A stretch of DNA of 64,000 nt from DATEEG01 sp035525055 (GCA_035525055.1 DATLEZ010000133.1:37125-101124); one strand, 5' to 3'. Positions 50,739-59,389 are shown, numbered from the stretch's first letter. A program made the numbers and translations. Notes: a model not told the origin generated them from the sequence alone.

Positions 50739-51538
50739 ATCTGCACCCCAAGCTCGCGGAGGAATTCGTTGAGGTTGGTCTTCTCGTCGGTCTTCTCGCT
50801 GCGCTGGCCGATGATCAACGCACAGGAGAGCTCATAGGTCCCGGCCGGGAATTCCTTGGGCCTGGTGCCGGGCACCACAACCGACCCCGCCGGGACGCGG
50901 CCCCGATACTCGACGGGTTCCGGCCCGGTGACGTCGATGATCGGAGTGCTGGCGGCTATCACCGTGTTGGCCCCGAGGACGGCCCGCTCCTCGATCAACA
51001 CGCCCTCGACCACGATCGAGCGACTGCCGATGAAGGCCCCGTCTTCGACGATCACTGGTCGCGCCCCGGCCGGTTCCAACACTCCCCCGATTCCGACCCC
51101 TCCCGATAGGTGGACGTTGCTTCCGATCTGGGCGCACGAACCCACCGTTGCCCAGGTATCGACCATGGTGCCTGCACCGACCCGGGCACCGATATTGACA
51201 TAGCCCGGCATGACGATCACCCCCGGTTCGCAGTGGGCGCCATATCGGATGACACCCGGCGGAACCACCCGGACTCCTTGTTTCGCCAGGTTCTTCTTCA
51301 TTGGGATCTTGTCGTGGTACTCGAAGGGCCCGGCCTCGAAGGTGGTCATCTTCTGCAGCCTGAAATAGAGCAGGATTGCCTGCTTCAGCCAGCCATTCAC
51401 CCGCCACTCCCCGCCGACTTTCTCGGCCACGCGGACAGCGCCGGCATCGAGGTCGGCGATCGCCTGGTCGACTGCGGACCGGGCGTCCTCAAGTCGGATC
51501 TCTCCCGTGAAGGCGGCTTCGATCAGCGTCCGAGACAT
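50735..51538 (-). CDS. dapD: 2,3,4,5-tetrahydropyridine-2,6-dicarboxylate N-succinyltransferase
   Basis: 267 residues of a left-handed beta-helix acyltransferase with hexapeptide repeats (GVIVMPGYVNIGARVGAGTM, VIVEDGAFIGSRSIVVEGVL). RYGAHCEPGVIVMPG and the C-terminal TNLNEFLRELG are typical of the short DapD form, which differs from the longer mycobacterial DapD. It transfers succinyl from succinyl-CoA to tetrahydrodipicolinate. Its start overlaps the end of dapC by 16 bp. Confidence 0.94.
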   Translation of the reverse strand: MSRTLIEAAFTGEIRLEDARSAVDQAIADLDAGAVRVAEKVGGEWRVNGWLKQAILLYFRLQKMTTFEAGPFEYHDKIPMKKNLAKQGVRVVPPGVIRYGAHCEPGVIVMPGYVNIGARVGAGTMVDTWATVGSCAQIGSNVHLSGGVGIGGVLEPAGARPVIVEDGAFIGSRSIVVEGVLIEERAVLGANTVIAASTPIIDVTGPEPVEYRGRVPAGSVVVPGTRPKEFPAGTYELSCALIIGQRSEKTDEKTNLNEFLRELGVQI

Positions 51539-52665
51539 GCCGCCAGCGCTTCCGCCGCTTCCTCACACTGGTCAAGGGTGGGAACCAGCGCGAGCCGGAT
51601 GTAGCCCACCCCGCCTGGTCCGAAGCCCCGGCCCGGAGTGACGAGAATGCCGTCGTTGAGCAGTCGCTCGCTCACAACGACATCATCGTCGACTTCCACC
51701 CATAGGTGGATTCCGGCCACCGATCCTGAGATCTGATAGCCGAGCGAATCGAAGGCTTTCGCCAGGATCGCCCGCTTTTGCCGAAAAATGTCACGTCGCT
51801 CGGCCACATGATCGTCGTCAGCCCATGCCGCGATGGCGGCCGACTGGATGAACTCGGGAGAGGCCGTTCCCGTGGCGGTTCTTAGGGACTTGATGGCCTT
51901 GATGGCCTCGGGGTCACCGACGATGGCACCCGACCGGTAGCCGGTCATACCGGAGCGCTTGGAAAGCGATAGAAACGAGAGACACCCGGCCGACCCCGGA
52001 CCCGCGATCTGCAGAATCGAGCTGGGCGGAGCTTCGTCGTAGAGATCGGCATAACACTCGTCGGAACAGAGCAAGGTGTCGTACTGGCGGGCTCGTTCGT
52101 AGAGCACCCCCAGGTCGGCGGCAGAAGTCACCGAACCGGCCGGGTTGTGGGGGGTGCAAATCCACAGCATGGCGGCTTGCTGCCAGATCGGATCGGGAAT
52201 GTCGGACGCCCGCAACACGAAGTCACCTGACACCTTGACCGGATAAGGGGTAGCTCCCGAGAGCACCGCCCCCCGTTGATATATCGGATAGCCGGGCGTG
52301 GGCCACGCCACAACGTCCGAACGGTTCCGATCGACGAAGGCGAGGTGGCTGGAAAATATCGACTCCTTGCCGCCCGAGGTCGGCATCACCTGGGTTGACG
52401 GATCGATCTCTACTCCGAACCGGCGCACCACGTACCCTGCGATGGCATCACGCAGTTCCGGGAGCCCCGACGTGGTGGGATACTGCGACACCGCCGGAAT
52501 CGCTTCCTTGGCGGCCTCGATGATGAACCGGGCGGTCGGCTCTCGCGGATCTCCGATGGAGAAGTCGAACATCGGGCGGCCGTCGGCCCGCATCTGTCGG
52601 GCCATCTCCTGAAGCCGGCCGATCGAATACTCGCCCAGCGCGGTAAGCGACGGATTGATCCTCAT
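51523..52665 (-). CDS. dapC: succinyldiaminopimelate aminotransferase (DapC-like)
   Basis: 380-residue fold-type I PLP aminotransferase. SLSKRSGMTGYRSG holds the PLP lysine, CTPHNPAGSV and CSDECYADLYDE the PLP contacts, and SIGDPREPT the substrate region. Position at the head of dapD-dapE gives the substrate. ATG at 52665 is chosen over TTG 52695 because TACCGT ends 8 nt before it, the same leaderless layout as at 42538. Confidence 0.92.
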   Translation of the reverse strand: MRINPSLTALGEYSIGRLQEMARQMRADGRPMFDFSIGDPREPTARFIIEAAKEAIPAVSQYPTTSGLPELRDAIAGYVVRRFGVEIDPSTQVMPTSGGKESIFSSHLAFVDRNRSDVVAWPTPGYPIYQRGAVLSGATPYPVKVSGDFVLRASDIPDPIWQQAAMLWICTPHNPAGSVTSAADLGVLYERARQYDTLLCSDECYADLYDEAPPSSILQIAGPGSAGCLSFLSLSKRSGMTGYRSGAIVGDPEAIKAIKSLRTATGTASPEFIQSAAIAAWADDDHVAERRDIFRQKRAILAKAFDSLGYQISGSVAGIHLWVEVDDDVVVSERLLNDGILVTPGRGFGPGGVGYIRLALVPTLDQCEEAAEALAACLGR

Positions 52666-52673
52666 CAGTCCTG

Positions 52674-52679
52674 ACGGTA
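52674..52679 (-). promoter_or_regulatory. -10 box of the leaderless dapC-dapD-dapE-nfeD-slipin transcript
   Basis: On the minus strand TACCGT ends 8 nt before the dapC ATG. No ribosome site of normal spacing is present. Confidence 0.5.
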
Positions 52680-52778
52680 GCTGGGTTGGCCTCAACGCTT
52701 TTGCCAGGGAATCGGGGCCCTTAACCTGGGTCGGGCTCCAACCAGGATCGAAATATCAATCGGCATTCAGGAAAACAT

Positions 52779-53198
52779 GTGGCGAATCCGTCGACAGGCT
52801 CGATTCCATACCGATTGGTGTACGTAGGGCTGGGGCTGATAGTGGTGGCGTCGGTGGCCCTGGCGGTCGCTTTTGGTGGCGGCGGGGAACCGGTCACTCT
52901 CCCTGCGGTCGTTGAGTCGCTCGGCCCTGGCCCCGGAGACTCCGCCCTTGCCCAAGCCATCATCGAGGTCGACCTGCAGCCAGGCTTTCTCGCCCAGATA
53001 TTCATCGATGGGTTTCCGATCCCGCCGGGCGAAGTCACCTTCGTCGAGGCCACCGGCGTCCACCGATGGCAACCCGCCCCGACCAGCCTGGTCTTCGATC
53101 GCTGGTCGCCGGGTGAACACGAGGTGCGGATTGTTTGGGACAGCCTCGCCGGACTCCCCCAACCCGGCGAGTTCTCGTGGACCTTCCGGGTCCAGTAG
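52779..53198 (+). CDS. small exported protein with one membrane anchor
   Basis: 139 residues. One helix (LVYVGLGLIVVASVALAVAF) after a short N-terminus, then an external domain of about 100 residues ending in a WDSL...FSWTFRV strand pattern, possibly immunoglobulin-like. No family recognised. GTG at 52779 has AGGA 6 nt upstream. It is divergent from dapC and convergent with ligA. Confidence 0.65.
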   Translation: MANPSTGSIPYRLVYVGLGLIVVASVALAVAFGGGGEPVTLPAVVESLGPGPGDSALAQAIIEVDLQPGFLAQIFIDGFPIPPGEVTFVEATGVHRWQPAPTSLVFDRWSPGEHEVRIVWDSLAGLPQPGEFSWTFRVQ

Positions 53199-53230
53199 GC
53201 CCCGGATCCGGTTCTCCCTACCCGGCTGTT

Positions 53231-55330
53231 CTATTTCTTATCTGGGCCGCTCTCAAGCAACTGGAGGAAGGTCGCTTCGTCGATGGTGGGCACGCCTGAT
53301 TCCTCCGCCTTGGTGACTTTGCTTGCGCCGGGATTGGCGCCGGCTACGAGGTAGGTCGTTTTCTTGGAGACACCCGATGTGGCCTTGCCGCCCCGAGCCA
53401 CTACGGCTGCCTCGGCCGCTTCCCGGCTCATCGACTCGAGGGTGCCGGTTACGACCACGCTGATTCCGGACAGCAGATTCGAACCGGCGCCCTCCTCGAC
53501 CTGTTCGTCCTCGAGGGTTACACCGGCCGACTCCAATTTCGTCACCAGACCGGCGTTGTCGGGGTCGTTCGACCACTGCTTGACCGAAGAAGCGATGACC
53601 TGTCCTACTCCCTCTATGGCTGCGACCTCTTCCTCGGGGGCGTCCATCAAGGCTCGCAGGCTCCGATAGCGGCGGGCCAGGACCCGGGCGACGGTCCCTC
53701 CAACGTGGCGAATCCCGAGGGCCATAAGGACTCGTTGGAGCTTGCGATGACGGGCTGCGTCAATCCCCTTCATGAGATTGCCGACCGAGATCTCGCCCCA
53801 ACCCTCGAAGCCGAGAAGCTGATCGGACCGGAGGAGGAAGATGTCGGCGGGGTCGCTGATTAGCTTCTCGCGCAGAAGGAGGTCGATGGTCTTGTAGCCC
53901 AGGCCCTCGATATCCATGCCTCCCCGGGATGCGAAGTGGAACAGCCACTCCCGCAACCGCGAGGGACAGTTGTAGCCGCCGGTGCAACGAGCCACCTTCT
54001 CGCCCTCTGGGCGGACGATCGGATTGCCGCAGAACGGGCAGTTGGCCGGCATCGACCATTCCTTCTCCGTGCCCGTTCGAACCGAGACCACCGGGCCTAC
54101 AACCTCGGGGATTACGTCTCCTGCCCTGCGAACGATCACCTGATCGCCGACCCGGAGGTCCTTGCGTCGCAACTCGTCTTCGTTGTGGAGGGTGGCAAAC
54201 GACACCTTCGCCCCACCGACATTGACCGGTTCGAGGACCGCGAACGGGGTCGCCGCCCCGGTTCGCCCGACGTTGATCTGAATCTCGTTGAGAGTTGTGA
54301 TCTGCTCTTCCGCCGGGAACTTGAAAGCCACAGCCCAGCGCGGCGCGTGGGCGGTGTAACCCAATTCGCTCTGGTCATCAAGCGAGTCGACCTTGAGGAC
54401 CACACCGTCGGTCTGGTATTCGCGAGAGTGTCGTTCTTTCTCCGCCCGGGTGATGTAGTCCTTCACCTCGGCCAGGCCGGCCACCGGGGCCGAGGCAGGG
54501 TTCACCCTGATGCCGAGGGTGTCGAGGTACTCCATTTGGGCGGAGTGCGTCTCCAATGTCGGACCGCCCTCGATCACCCCGATCTGATAGATCCACACAC
54601 CGAGATCACGACCGGCAGTCACGTTCGGATCCTTCTGCCGAACCGAGCCGGCCGCGGCGTTGCGCGGGTTGGAGAACATGCGAAGGCCCGCATCGGATTG
54701 TCGGCGATTGAGATCCTCGAAGGTGGCATATGGCATGTAGACCTCGCCTCGCACCTCGAGGACCTTGGGCGGTCGCCCGAGCAGGCGCAGCGGAATCGAT
54801 TTGATCGTCCGCAAATTGACGGTGATGTCCTCGCCGGTGGTTCCGTCTCCGCGGGTGGCGGCCCTAGTGAGGAGGCCGTCTTCATAGGTGACGACGACTG
54901 CGAGGCCGTCGATCTTGAGCTCACATGAGTATCCGAACGGAGCTCGACCAAGCAGGCGGACCATCCGCTGCTCCCACGAATCGAGCTCTTCGGGCTCCTC
55001 GACGTTGTCCAACGAAAACAGAGGACGACGGTGCTGAACCGGCGCAAAGAGATCGCCGATCGGGCCGCCCACCCGCTGGGTTGGCGAGTCTGGGGTGATC
55101 AGGAGCGGATTCTCTTGTTCGAGCTTGACCAGTTCCCGCAGTAGGTTGTCGTACTGCGCGTCGGATATCTCCGGTTGGTCGAGAACGTGATAGCGATAGC
55201 CGTGATACCGAAGTTGCTGGCGCAGTTCCTCGATTCGCTCCCGCGCGTCTTGGGTTACCGGTTGTCGGCTTGGCATGGCCTCGATGATGGCATTGATCGA
55301 CTTCGGTGCGGCGTCGGGGTACTGGGTCAT
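53231..55330 (-). CDS. ligA: NAD-dependent DNA ligase
   Basis: 699 residues, full length. Ia domain (YHVLDQPEISDAQYD), adenylation domain with the lysine in CELKIDGLAVV, OB fold, zinc finger (CPFCGNPI and CTGGYNCPSR), helix-hairpin-helix repeats and a C-terminal BRCT domain (GISVVVTGTLESMSREAAEA). It seals nicks in replication and repair. ATG at 55330 is the first start; the second at 55276 would remove 18 residues and is also possible. The 48-codon gene and mnmA lie upstream on the same strand. Confidence 0.95.
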   Translation of the reverse strand: MTQYPDAAPKSINAIIEAMPSRQPVTQDARERIEELRQQLRYHGYRYHVLDQPEISDAQYDNLLRELVKLEQENPLLITPDSPTQRVGGPIGDLFAPVQHRRPLFSLDNVEEPEELDSWEQRMVRLLGRAPFGYSCELKIDGLAVVVTYEDGLLTRAATRGDGTTGEDITVNLRTIKSIPLRLLGRPPKVLEVRGEVYMPYATFEDLNRRQSDAGLRMFSNPRNAAAGSVRQKDPNVTAGRDLGVWIYQIGVIEGGPTLETHSAQMEYLDTLGIRVNPASAPVAGLAEVKDYITRAEKERHSREYQTDGVVLKVDSLDDQSELGYTAHAPRWAVAFKFPAEEQITTLNEIQINVGRTGAATPFAVLEPVNVGGAKVSFATLHNEDELRRKDLRVGDQVIVRRAGDVIPEVVGPVVSVRTGTEKEWSMPANCPFCGNPIVRPEGEKVARCTGGYNCPSRLREWLFHFASRGGMDIEGLGYKTIDLLLREKLISDPADIFLLRSDQLLGFEGWGEISVGNLMKGIDAARHRKLQRVLMALGIRHVGGTVARVLARRYRSLRALMDAPEEEVAAIEGVGQVIASSVKQWSNDPDNAGLVTKLESAGVTLEDEQVEEGAGSNLLSGISVVVTGTLESMSREAAEAAVVARGGKATSGVSKKTTYLVAGANPGASKVTKAEESGVPTIDEATFLQLLESGPDKK

Positions 55331-55697
55331 GTTGAGCTTGATCTATGGATGTTCAGATGCAGCCAAGATCAGCGAAGAAGGGATCCGCCCGTCATCGGTC
55401 CGCCTCGCAATTTGGCGGCTGGCTCCCGCTGAATCCGTAATTCGGTTTGAGAGTCCCGGAAACCGGGAGTGTGGGGCCAGGTTTCGTCTGATCCGGGAGC
55501 GGTGAGCCAAATTTGGCGACGGGCCAGCTGTATCCGATTCCTTGGCTGATGGATTGGAGAATCCTCAAGCCTTGGAAGGTCGAACCCGTGCCTTCGCTCC
55601 ATCTGACCCACTACCGGCGTCGGCTGCCCTCCCCCTACGACAAGGAAACCCATGGTCAGCTACATTTGTGGGCCCCCAGCCAACGTGGTCAAACCGT
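55331..55697. other. intergenic stretch with possible toxin remnant
   Basis: No intact gene is seen in these 367 bp between ligA and the 48-codon gene. On the minus strand, a frame at about 55471-55524 reads ARRQIWLTAPGSDETWPH, reminiscent of the N-terminal RRGEIW stretch of MazF/PemK toxins, but the expected continuation is not found. A short CCCGG-AAA-CCGGG hairpin lies near 55453-55468. Confidence 0.35.
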
Positions 55698-55844
55698 CTA
55701 CCAGGGCTCTTCGGCGATCATCTGGATCGTCGATTCGTCGGCCCAAGCCGCCTCGTCATCCGTTGGGGGAGTCGCCGTGTAACCCTCAACGATGGCGGCG
55801 GCAATATGGCCCCGAGCGACCTTGTCGAGTTCATACCATTTCAT
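55698..55844 (-). CDS. 48-residue protein resembling the tail of an antitoxin, coupled to mnmA
   Basis: Its ATG overlaps the mnmA stop by ATGA. The protein starts MKWYELDKVARGHIAAAIVE, continues with GY and PPTDDEAAWADES, and ends in IAEEPW. Actinobacterial ribbon-helix-helix antitoxins often end with this acidic, EEPW-terminated toxin-binding segment; the DNA-binding N-terminal part is missing here. It could be a truncated antitoxin or an unrelated small protein. The sequence downstream may hold a decayed MazF-like toxin. Confidence 0.6.
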   Translation of the reverse strand: MKWYELDKVARGHIAAAIVEGYTATPPTDDEAAWADESTIQMIAEEPW

Positions 55845-56890
55845 ACAGCAGCCTCGATGATCCCGCTGCCGAGCACCCGATCGCCCCGGTAAAGGGCTGC
55901 TGTCTGGCCGGGCGCCACCGCCGTCTGGGCAGTCTCGAAGAACAACGTCCCGCCCTCCCAGAGCGCCTTCATCGGTGCTCCGTGGGCCCGGTATTGCACC
56001 TCAATCGCCTCCCCGTTCATCACAGGAGAGTCGACCCACGTGAGTTCGCTCAGCCGAACCGCCTCAACCTCCAGGTCGGAGCGCTTGCCCAGGACAATCG
56101 TCGAAGTCTCCGGCCGCACTTCGACTACGTAGCGTCGCTCCCCAAGGGCCACCCCCACCCCTCGCCGCTGGCCGATGGTGAAACCGGCGATGCCCTGGTG
56201 GGAGCCGAGCACCTGGCCGGCGGTGTCGAGAATCTGGCCCGGGGCCATGGTCGCTGGCTCCACCTTGCGAAGAAAGTTCCGGTAATGGTCCTTGCCGACG
56301 AAGCAGATGTCCTGGCTGTCGGGCTTGGCGGCTGTGCGCAGACCGAGACCCGTCGCGAGTTCCCGCGTCCGGGTTTTCTCCAAACCGCCGACCGGGAACC
56401 GGACCCTGGCAAGCTCGCGCTGGCCGAGCATGGCAAGCACGTAGGACTGGTCCTTGTTGCGGTCTTTGCCGCGCAACAGTTGATGTCGACCCTCGACTTG
56501 GGCGACCCGAGCGTAGTGGCCCGTGACGAGGAGGTCGCAGCCGAAGGCGGCGCTCTGCTCCAGCAACTTCGAGAACTTGACCGTGCGATTGCACTCGACA
56601 CATGGGTTGGGAGTGCGACCGTGCCGATAGTCGGCTACGAAACGGTCAATCACACCGCTGCGAAAGTGATCTGTGTAGTCGAGGACGAAATAAGGAATGC
56701 CGAGTTGGGCGGCGACCCGGCGGGCGTCTTCGGAGTCGCTGACCGTGCAACAACCAGCAGTTGGACCCTCCCCCGACGGTCCCCGCCACATCTTGAGGGT
56801 GGCGCCGATGACCTCGTGGCCGTCCTCCTTCATCAGGGCCGCCGCGACCGACGAATCGACGCCCCCCGACATCGCGACGAGAACTCTCAT
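55841..56890 (-). CDS. mnmA: tRNA-specific 2-thiouridylase
   Basis: 349 residues. Adds sulfur to U34 of tRNA Lys, Glu and Gln. The P-loop is VAMSGGVDSSVAAAL; NPCVECNRTVKF carries the catalytic cysteine and SQDICFVGK the second. It overlaps the cysteine desulfurase gene by 4 bp, which supplies the sulfur, so the two form one pathway. Confidence 0.96.
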   Translation of the reverse strand: MRVLVAMSGGVDSSVAAALMKEDGHEVIGATLKMWRGPSGEGPTAGCCTVSDSEDARRVAAQLGIPYFVLDYTDHFRSGVIDRFVADYRHGRTPNPCVECNRTVKFSKLLEQSAAFGCDLLVTGHYARVAQVEGRHQLLRGKDRNKDQSYVLAMLGQRELARVRFPVGGLEKTRTRELATGLGLRTAAKPDSQDICFVGKDHYRNFLRKVEPATMAPGQILDTAGQVLGSHQGIAGFTIGQRRGVGVALGERRYVVEVRPETSTIVLGKRSDLEVEAVRLSELTWVDSPVMNGEAIEVQYRAHGAPMKALWEGGTLFFETAQTAVAPGQTAALYRGDRVLGSGIIEAAV

Positions 56891-58002
56891 GACGGGCCCT
56901 CGAGAGCCTGGATCACGAGTTCGGCCGCTCGTTCGGCTTCGTCCGTCGTCGAGGTCCAGCCGAAGGTGAAGCGCATGGAATGCCGAGCCTGGTCCTTGCT
57001 GATACCCATTGCCGAAAGGACGTGGGAGACGGTAGTGGCGCCCGACTGACAGGCCGATCCGGCCGAGGCAGCAACACCGAGCCGATCGAGTCGCACGAGC
57101 ATCGTTTCGTTCTCGACCCCGAGTCGAACGTGGCTGTGCTGGGGAGCGCTCATAGCTTCAGGCACCGTCCGCTCGATTCGATCGGCGAGCTTCGCCTCGA
57201 ACGCCTGGCGGGCTTCTCGAACCTCGCGCCGGAAACGATCACGGTCGGCAGCTGCGGCAACCATTGCTGCGACCATGCCGGCAACCCCGGCCACGTTGTG
57301 GGTGCCGCTGCGGCGGTCGTACTCCTGACCACCACCGTGCAGCAACGGCTCGAGGTTGATGCCCGACCGGACGTAAAGCAACCCGACCCCCTGGGGGCCG
57401 CCAAACTTATGGGCCGCCAGCGAGAGCAAATCAACCCCAAGTTCATTCACCGACAGGTCGAGTGATGAGAAGGCCTGGATGGCGTCGGTGTGCACAAGCG
57501 TTCGCTGGTTCGAGCGCTTGACCGCTTCGACCACGCGCTCGATGGGCTGGCGGGTTCCGGTCTCATTGTTGATCGCCATGACGGAAACCACGGCAGTGTG
57601 ACGGCCGACCAACTTCTCGATTTGGGTCGGATCGACCACGCCGTAGTGATCAACCTCGAGGATGTCGAGCTTGCTGCCCATCCTCTCGAGAAAGTAACCG
57701 GTCTCGATCACTGCTTCGTGCTCCGTGGCGACGGTGACGACCCCTCCCCGACTGGGAAGAGCGGCGCCTTTGAGTGCAAGGTTGTCAGCCTCAGTGCCTC
57801 CTCCGGTGAAGATCACCTCGGATGGGTTGGCCCCCAGAATCCCGGCGGCCTGCTCCCGCGCCTCTTCCAGGACGTTCTTGGCCCGCCGGCTGATGTCATG
57901 GCTGCCAGAGGTATTTCCAAAGCGGCCTCTGAGGAATGGCTCCATTGCCTCGGCGGCCTGGGGGCGCAAGGGGGTGGTGGCGGCGTGGTCAAGGTAGATC
58001 AA
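56887..58002 (-). CDS. cysteine desulfurase (IscS/NifS family)
   Basis: 371 residues, PLP enzyme that takes sulfur from cysteine. IYLDHAATTPL is the standard start, SLAAHKFGGPQG has the PLP lysine and SAGSACQSGA the active-site cysteine in a short loop. It likely serves MnmA directly. The TTG at 58002 gives the family N-terminus; GACAAT ends 7 nt before it, so the transcript may be leaderless. Confidence 0.93.
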   Translation of the reverse strand: MIYLDHAATTPLRPQAAEAMEPFLRGRFGNTSGSHDISRRAKNVLEEAREQAAGILGANPSEVIFTGGGTEADNLALKGAALPSRGGVVTVATEHEAVIETGYFLERMGSKLDILEVDHYGVVDPTQIEKLVGRHTAVVSVMAINNETGTRQPIERVVEAVKRSNQRTLVHTDAIQAFSSLDLSVNELGVDLLSLAAHKFGGPQGVGLLYVRSGINLEPLLHGGGQEYDRRSGTHNVAGVAGMVAAMVAAAADRDRFRREVREARQAFEAKLADRIERTVPEAMSAPQHSHVRLGVENETMLVRLDRLGVAASAGSACQSGATTVSHVLSAMGISKDQARHSMRFTFGWTSTTDEAERAAELVIQALEGPS

Positions 58003-58048
58003 GACCAGAATTGTCGCATGAGACCAAATTGTCGCAGAAGAATTGACA
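58002..58048. repeat. direct repeats in the cysteine desulfurase / SRPBCC divergent promoter region
   Basis: AGACCAGAATTGTCGCA at 58002-58018 is repeated as AGACCAAATTGTCGCA at 58021-58036, followed by a partial AGAATTGACA. Each copy carries GACAAT on the minus strand, and the proximal one is placed as the -10 box of the desulfurase gene. The arrangement suggests either a duplicated promoter or paired regulator sites. Confidence 0.55.
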
Positions 58049-58049
58049 G

Positions 58050-58484
58050 ATGCCGTCGGTAACGGTTTCCGTCGACATAAGGGCACCCCTTGACTCGGTG
58101 TGGGAGGCGGCCGCCGACCTGGCCAACCATGGCCGGTGGATGGCCGATGTCGAGTCGATCGGTTTTGACTCCGAAGCCCGCCAGGGCCCCGGAACGGTCA
58201 TGCGGGTAGCCACGAGGGTCGGGCCCTTCCGGACCACCGACGTCATGAAAGTGACGTCCTGGGAAAAGGGGCGCCGCATCTCGGTCGAGCACCGAGGTTT
58301 GTTCACCGGTCGCGGCGAGTTCGAGTTGTCCGCCGTCGGCGGCGCCACCCGTTTCACCTGGAGCGAGGAGATCGACTTTCCCTGGCGTTTCGGCGGCCCC
58401 ATCGGCGCGGCCTTCGCCCGCCCCATCCTCACGCTGATCTGGCAAGGCAACCTCCGCCGCCTGAAAGCACTCTTGGAGACCTAA
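58050..58484 (+). CDS. SRPBCC-fold (polyketide cyclase/START-like) protein
   Basis: 144 residues of the Bet v 1-like fold: VSVDIRAPLDSVWEAAADL at the start, then WEKGRRISVEHRGLF and FELSAVGGATRFTWSEEIDF, with the long C-terminal helix. Such proteins bind lipids or aromatic ligands; the ligand is unknown. TTGACA abuts the ATG, and no ribosome site is seen. Confidence 0.8.
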   Translation: MPSVTVSVDIRAPLDSVWEAAADLANHGRWMADVESIGFDSEARQGPGTVMRVATRVGPFRTTDVMKVTSWEKGRRISVEHRGLFTGRGEFELSAVGGATRFTWSEEIDFPWRFGGPIGAAFARPILTLIWQGNLRRLKALLET

Positions 58485-58492
58485 GAACCCAC

Positions 58493-58514
58493 TGTCCCCC
58501 CGCCTGGGGGGGAC
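58493..58514. terminator. GC-rich hairpin between convergent genes (TGTCCCCCCGC element, copy 2)
   Basis: GTCCCCCC at 58494-58501 pairs exactly with GGGGGGAC at 58507-58514 over a 5-nt loop. It lies 9 bp after the SRPBCC stop. The 11-mer TGTCCCCCCGC is shared with the hairpin at 34859. The following bases to about 58550 (ACCGACCGAGG, GAGGTCGAGGGGGG) form a further GC-rich palindromic region, so this may be a dispersed intergenic element. Confidence 0.5.
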
Positions 58515-58608
58515 CGACCGAGGCTTTGCGAGGTCGAGGGGGGTGCGAGAACTCCGGTCGCAGGCGAACCCGACAACCGCCGCCGGTTCGTCTCGATGCC
58601 TCTTGCTT

Positions 58609-59376
58609 CTACCGGCCTTGGAAGTTGGGGTTGCGCTTCTCGAGGAAGGCGGCGACGCCTTCCCGGGCGTCGTCGGTCCAGAAGCTGGCCTCGAACTCCT
58701 GCTCCTCCACCGCCATGCCGTCCTCGAGAGGGCGGCCCCAACCACCGGCTAACGCCCGCTTGGCGGCGGTGATCGCCTTGGTGGGCCAGGTGGCCATATC
58801 AGCGGCGGCTTGCATCGATTCCTCCAACAATTGCTCAGTCGGATAGACCCGATCGGCCAGACCGATCGCCATCGCTTCCTGTGCTCCTACTTGGCGCCCG
58901 CTGAAGACGATGTCTTTGGCTTTCTGAAAGCCGACGACCCTGCTGAGACGCTGGGTGCCGCCGGCTCCCGGGATCAAGCCAAGTTTGATCTCGGGCTGAC
59001 CCACAAGGGCGTCTTCGGCCAGATAACGGAAATCCGCACCAAGGGACAACTCCAAGCCGCCTCCCAGGGCGTAGCCGTGGATCGCGGCGATGGTCGGTTT
59101 CTCCAAGGCCTCCAGTACCGACACCGTCTCGGCCAGAGTTCGGGCCAAACGCTGTTCACCACCCGACTCGTAGACCGCCCGAAAGCCCTTGATGTCAGCG
59201 CCGGCCGCGAAATGGGGTTGACCGGTCACGACCAGCGCCCGGATCTGAGGGTCGGCGGCCTGCTCAAACGCTGCTTTCAGATCGGCCGACAGCTCAGCCG
59301 AGAGAGCGTTGACCGGAGGCCGGTTGAGGCGGACCAACGCCACCGACCCCTCGACTGTGAAGTCCACCAAAGCCAT
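58609..59376 (-). CDS. enoyl-CoA hydratase/isomerase family protein
   Basis: 255 residues of the crotonase fold. The oxyanion hole is in FAAGADIKGF and IHGYALGGGLEL, and the catalytic glutamate region reads GQPEIKLGLIPGAGGTQRLS. Both conserved acids fit a hydratase. Its pathway (fatty acid or amino acid degradation) is not shown by neighbours. TATTCT ends 7 nt before the ATG. Confidence 0.9.
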   Translation of the reverse strand: MALVDFTVEGSVALVRLNRPPVNALSAELSADLKAAFEQAADPQIRALVVTGQPHFAAGADIKGFRAVYESGGEQRLARTLAETVSVLEALEKPTIAAIHGYALGGGLELSLGADFRYLAEDALVGQPEIKLGLIPGAGGTQRLSRVVGFQKAKDIVFSGRQVGAQEAMAIGLADRVYPTEQLLEESMQAAADMATWPTKAITAAKRALAGGWGRPLEDGMAVEEQEFEASFWTDDAREGVAAFLEKRNPNFQGR

Positions 59377-59383
59377 TGGTAGC

Positions 59384-59389
59384 AGAATA
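59384..59389 (-). promoter_or_regulatory. -10 box of the leaderless enoyl-CoA hydratase transcript
   Basis: On the minus strand TATTCT (two mismatches from TATAAT) ends 7 nt before the ATG at 59376, with no ribosome site. Confidence 0.45.

Noticed and set aside
55513..55782. 89-codon plus-strand frame between ligA and mnmA
   Set aside because: It overlaps the 48-codon minus-strand gene, which is better supported by its ATGA junction with mnmA.
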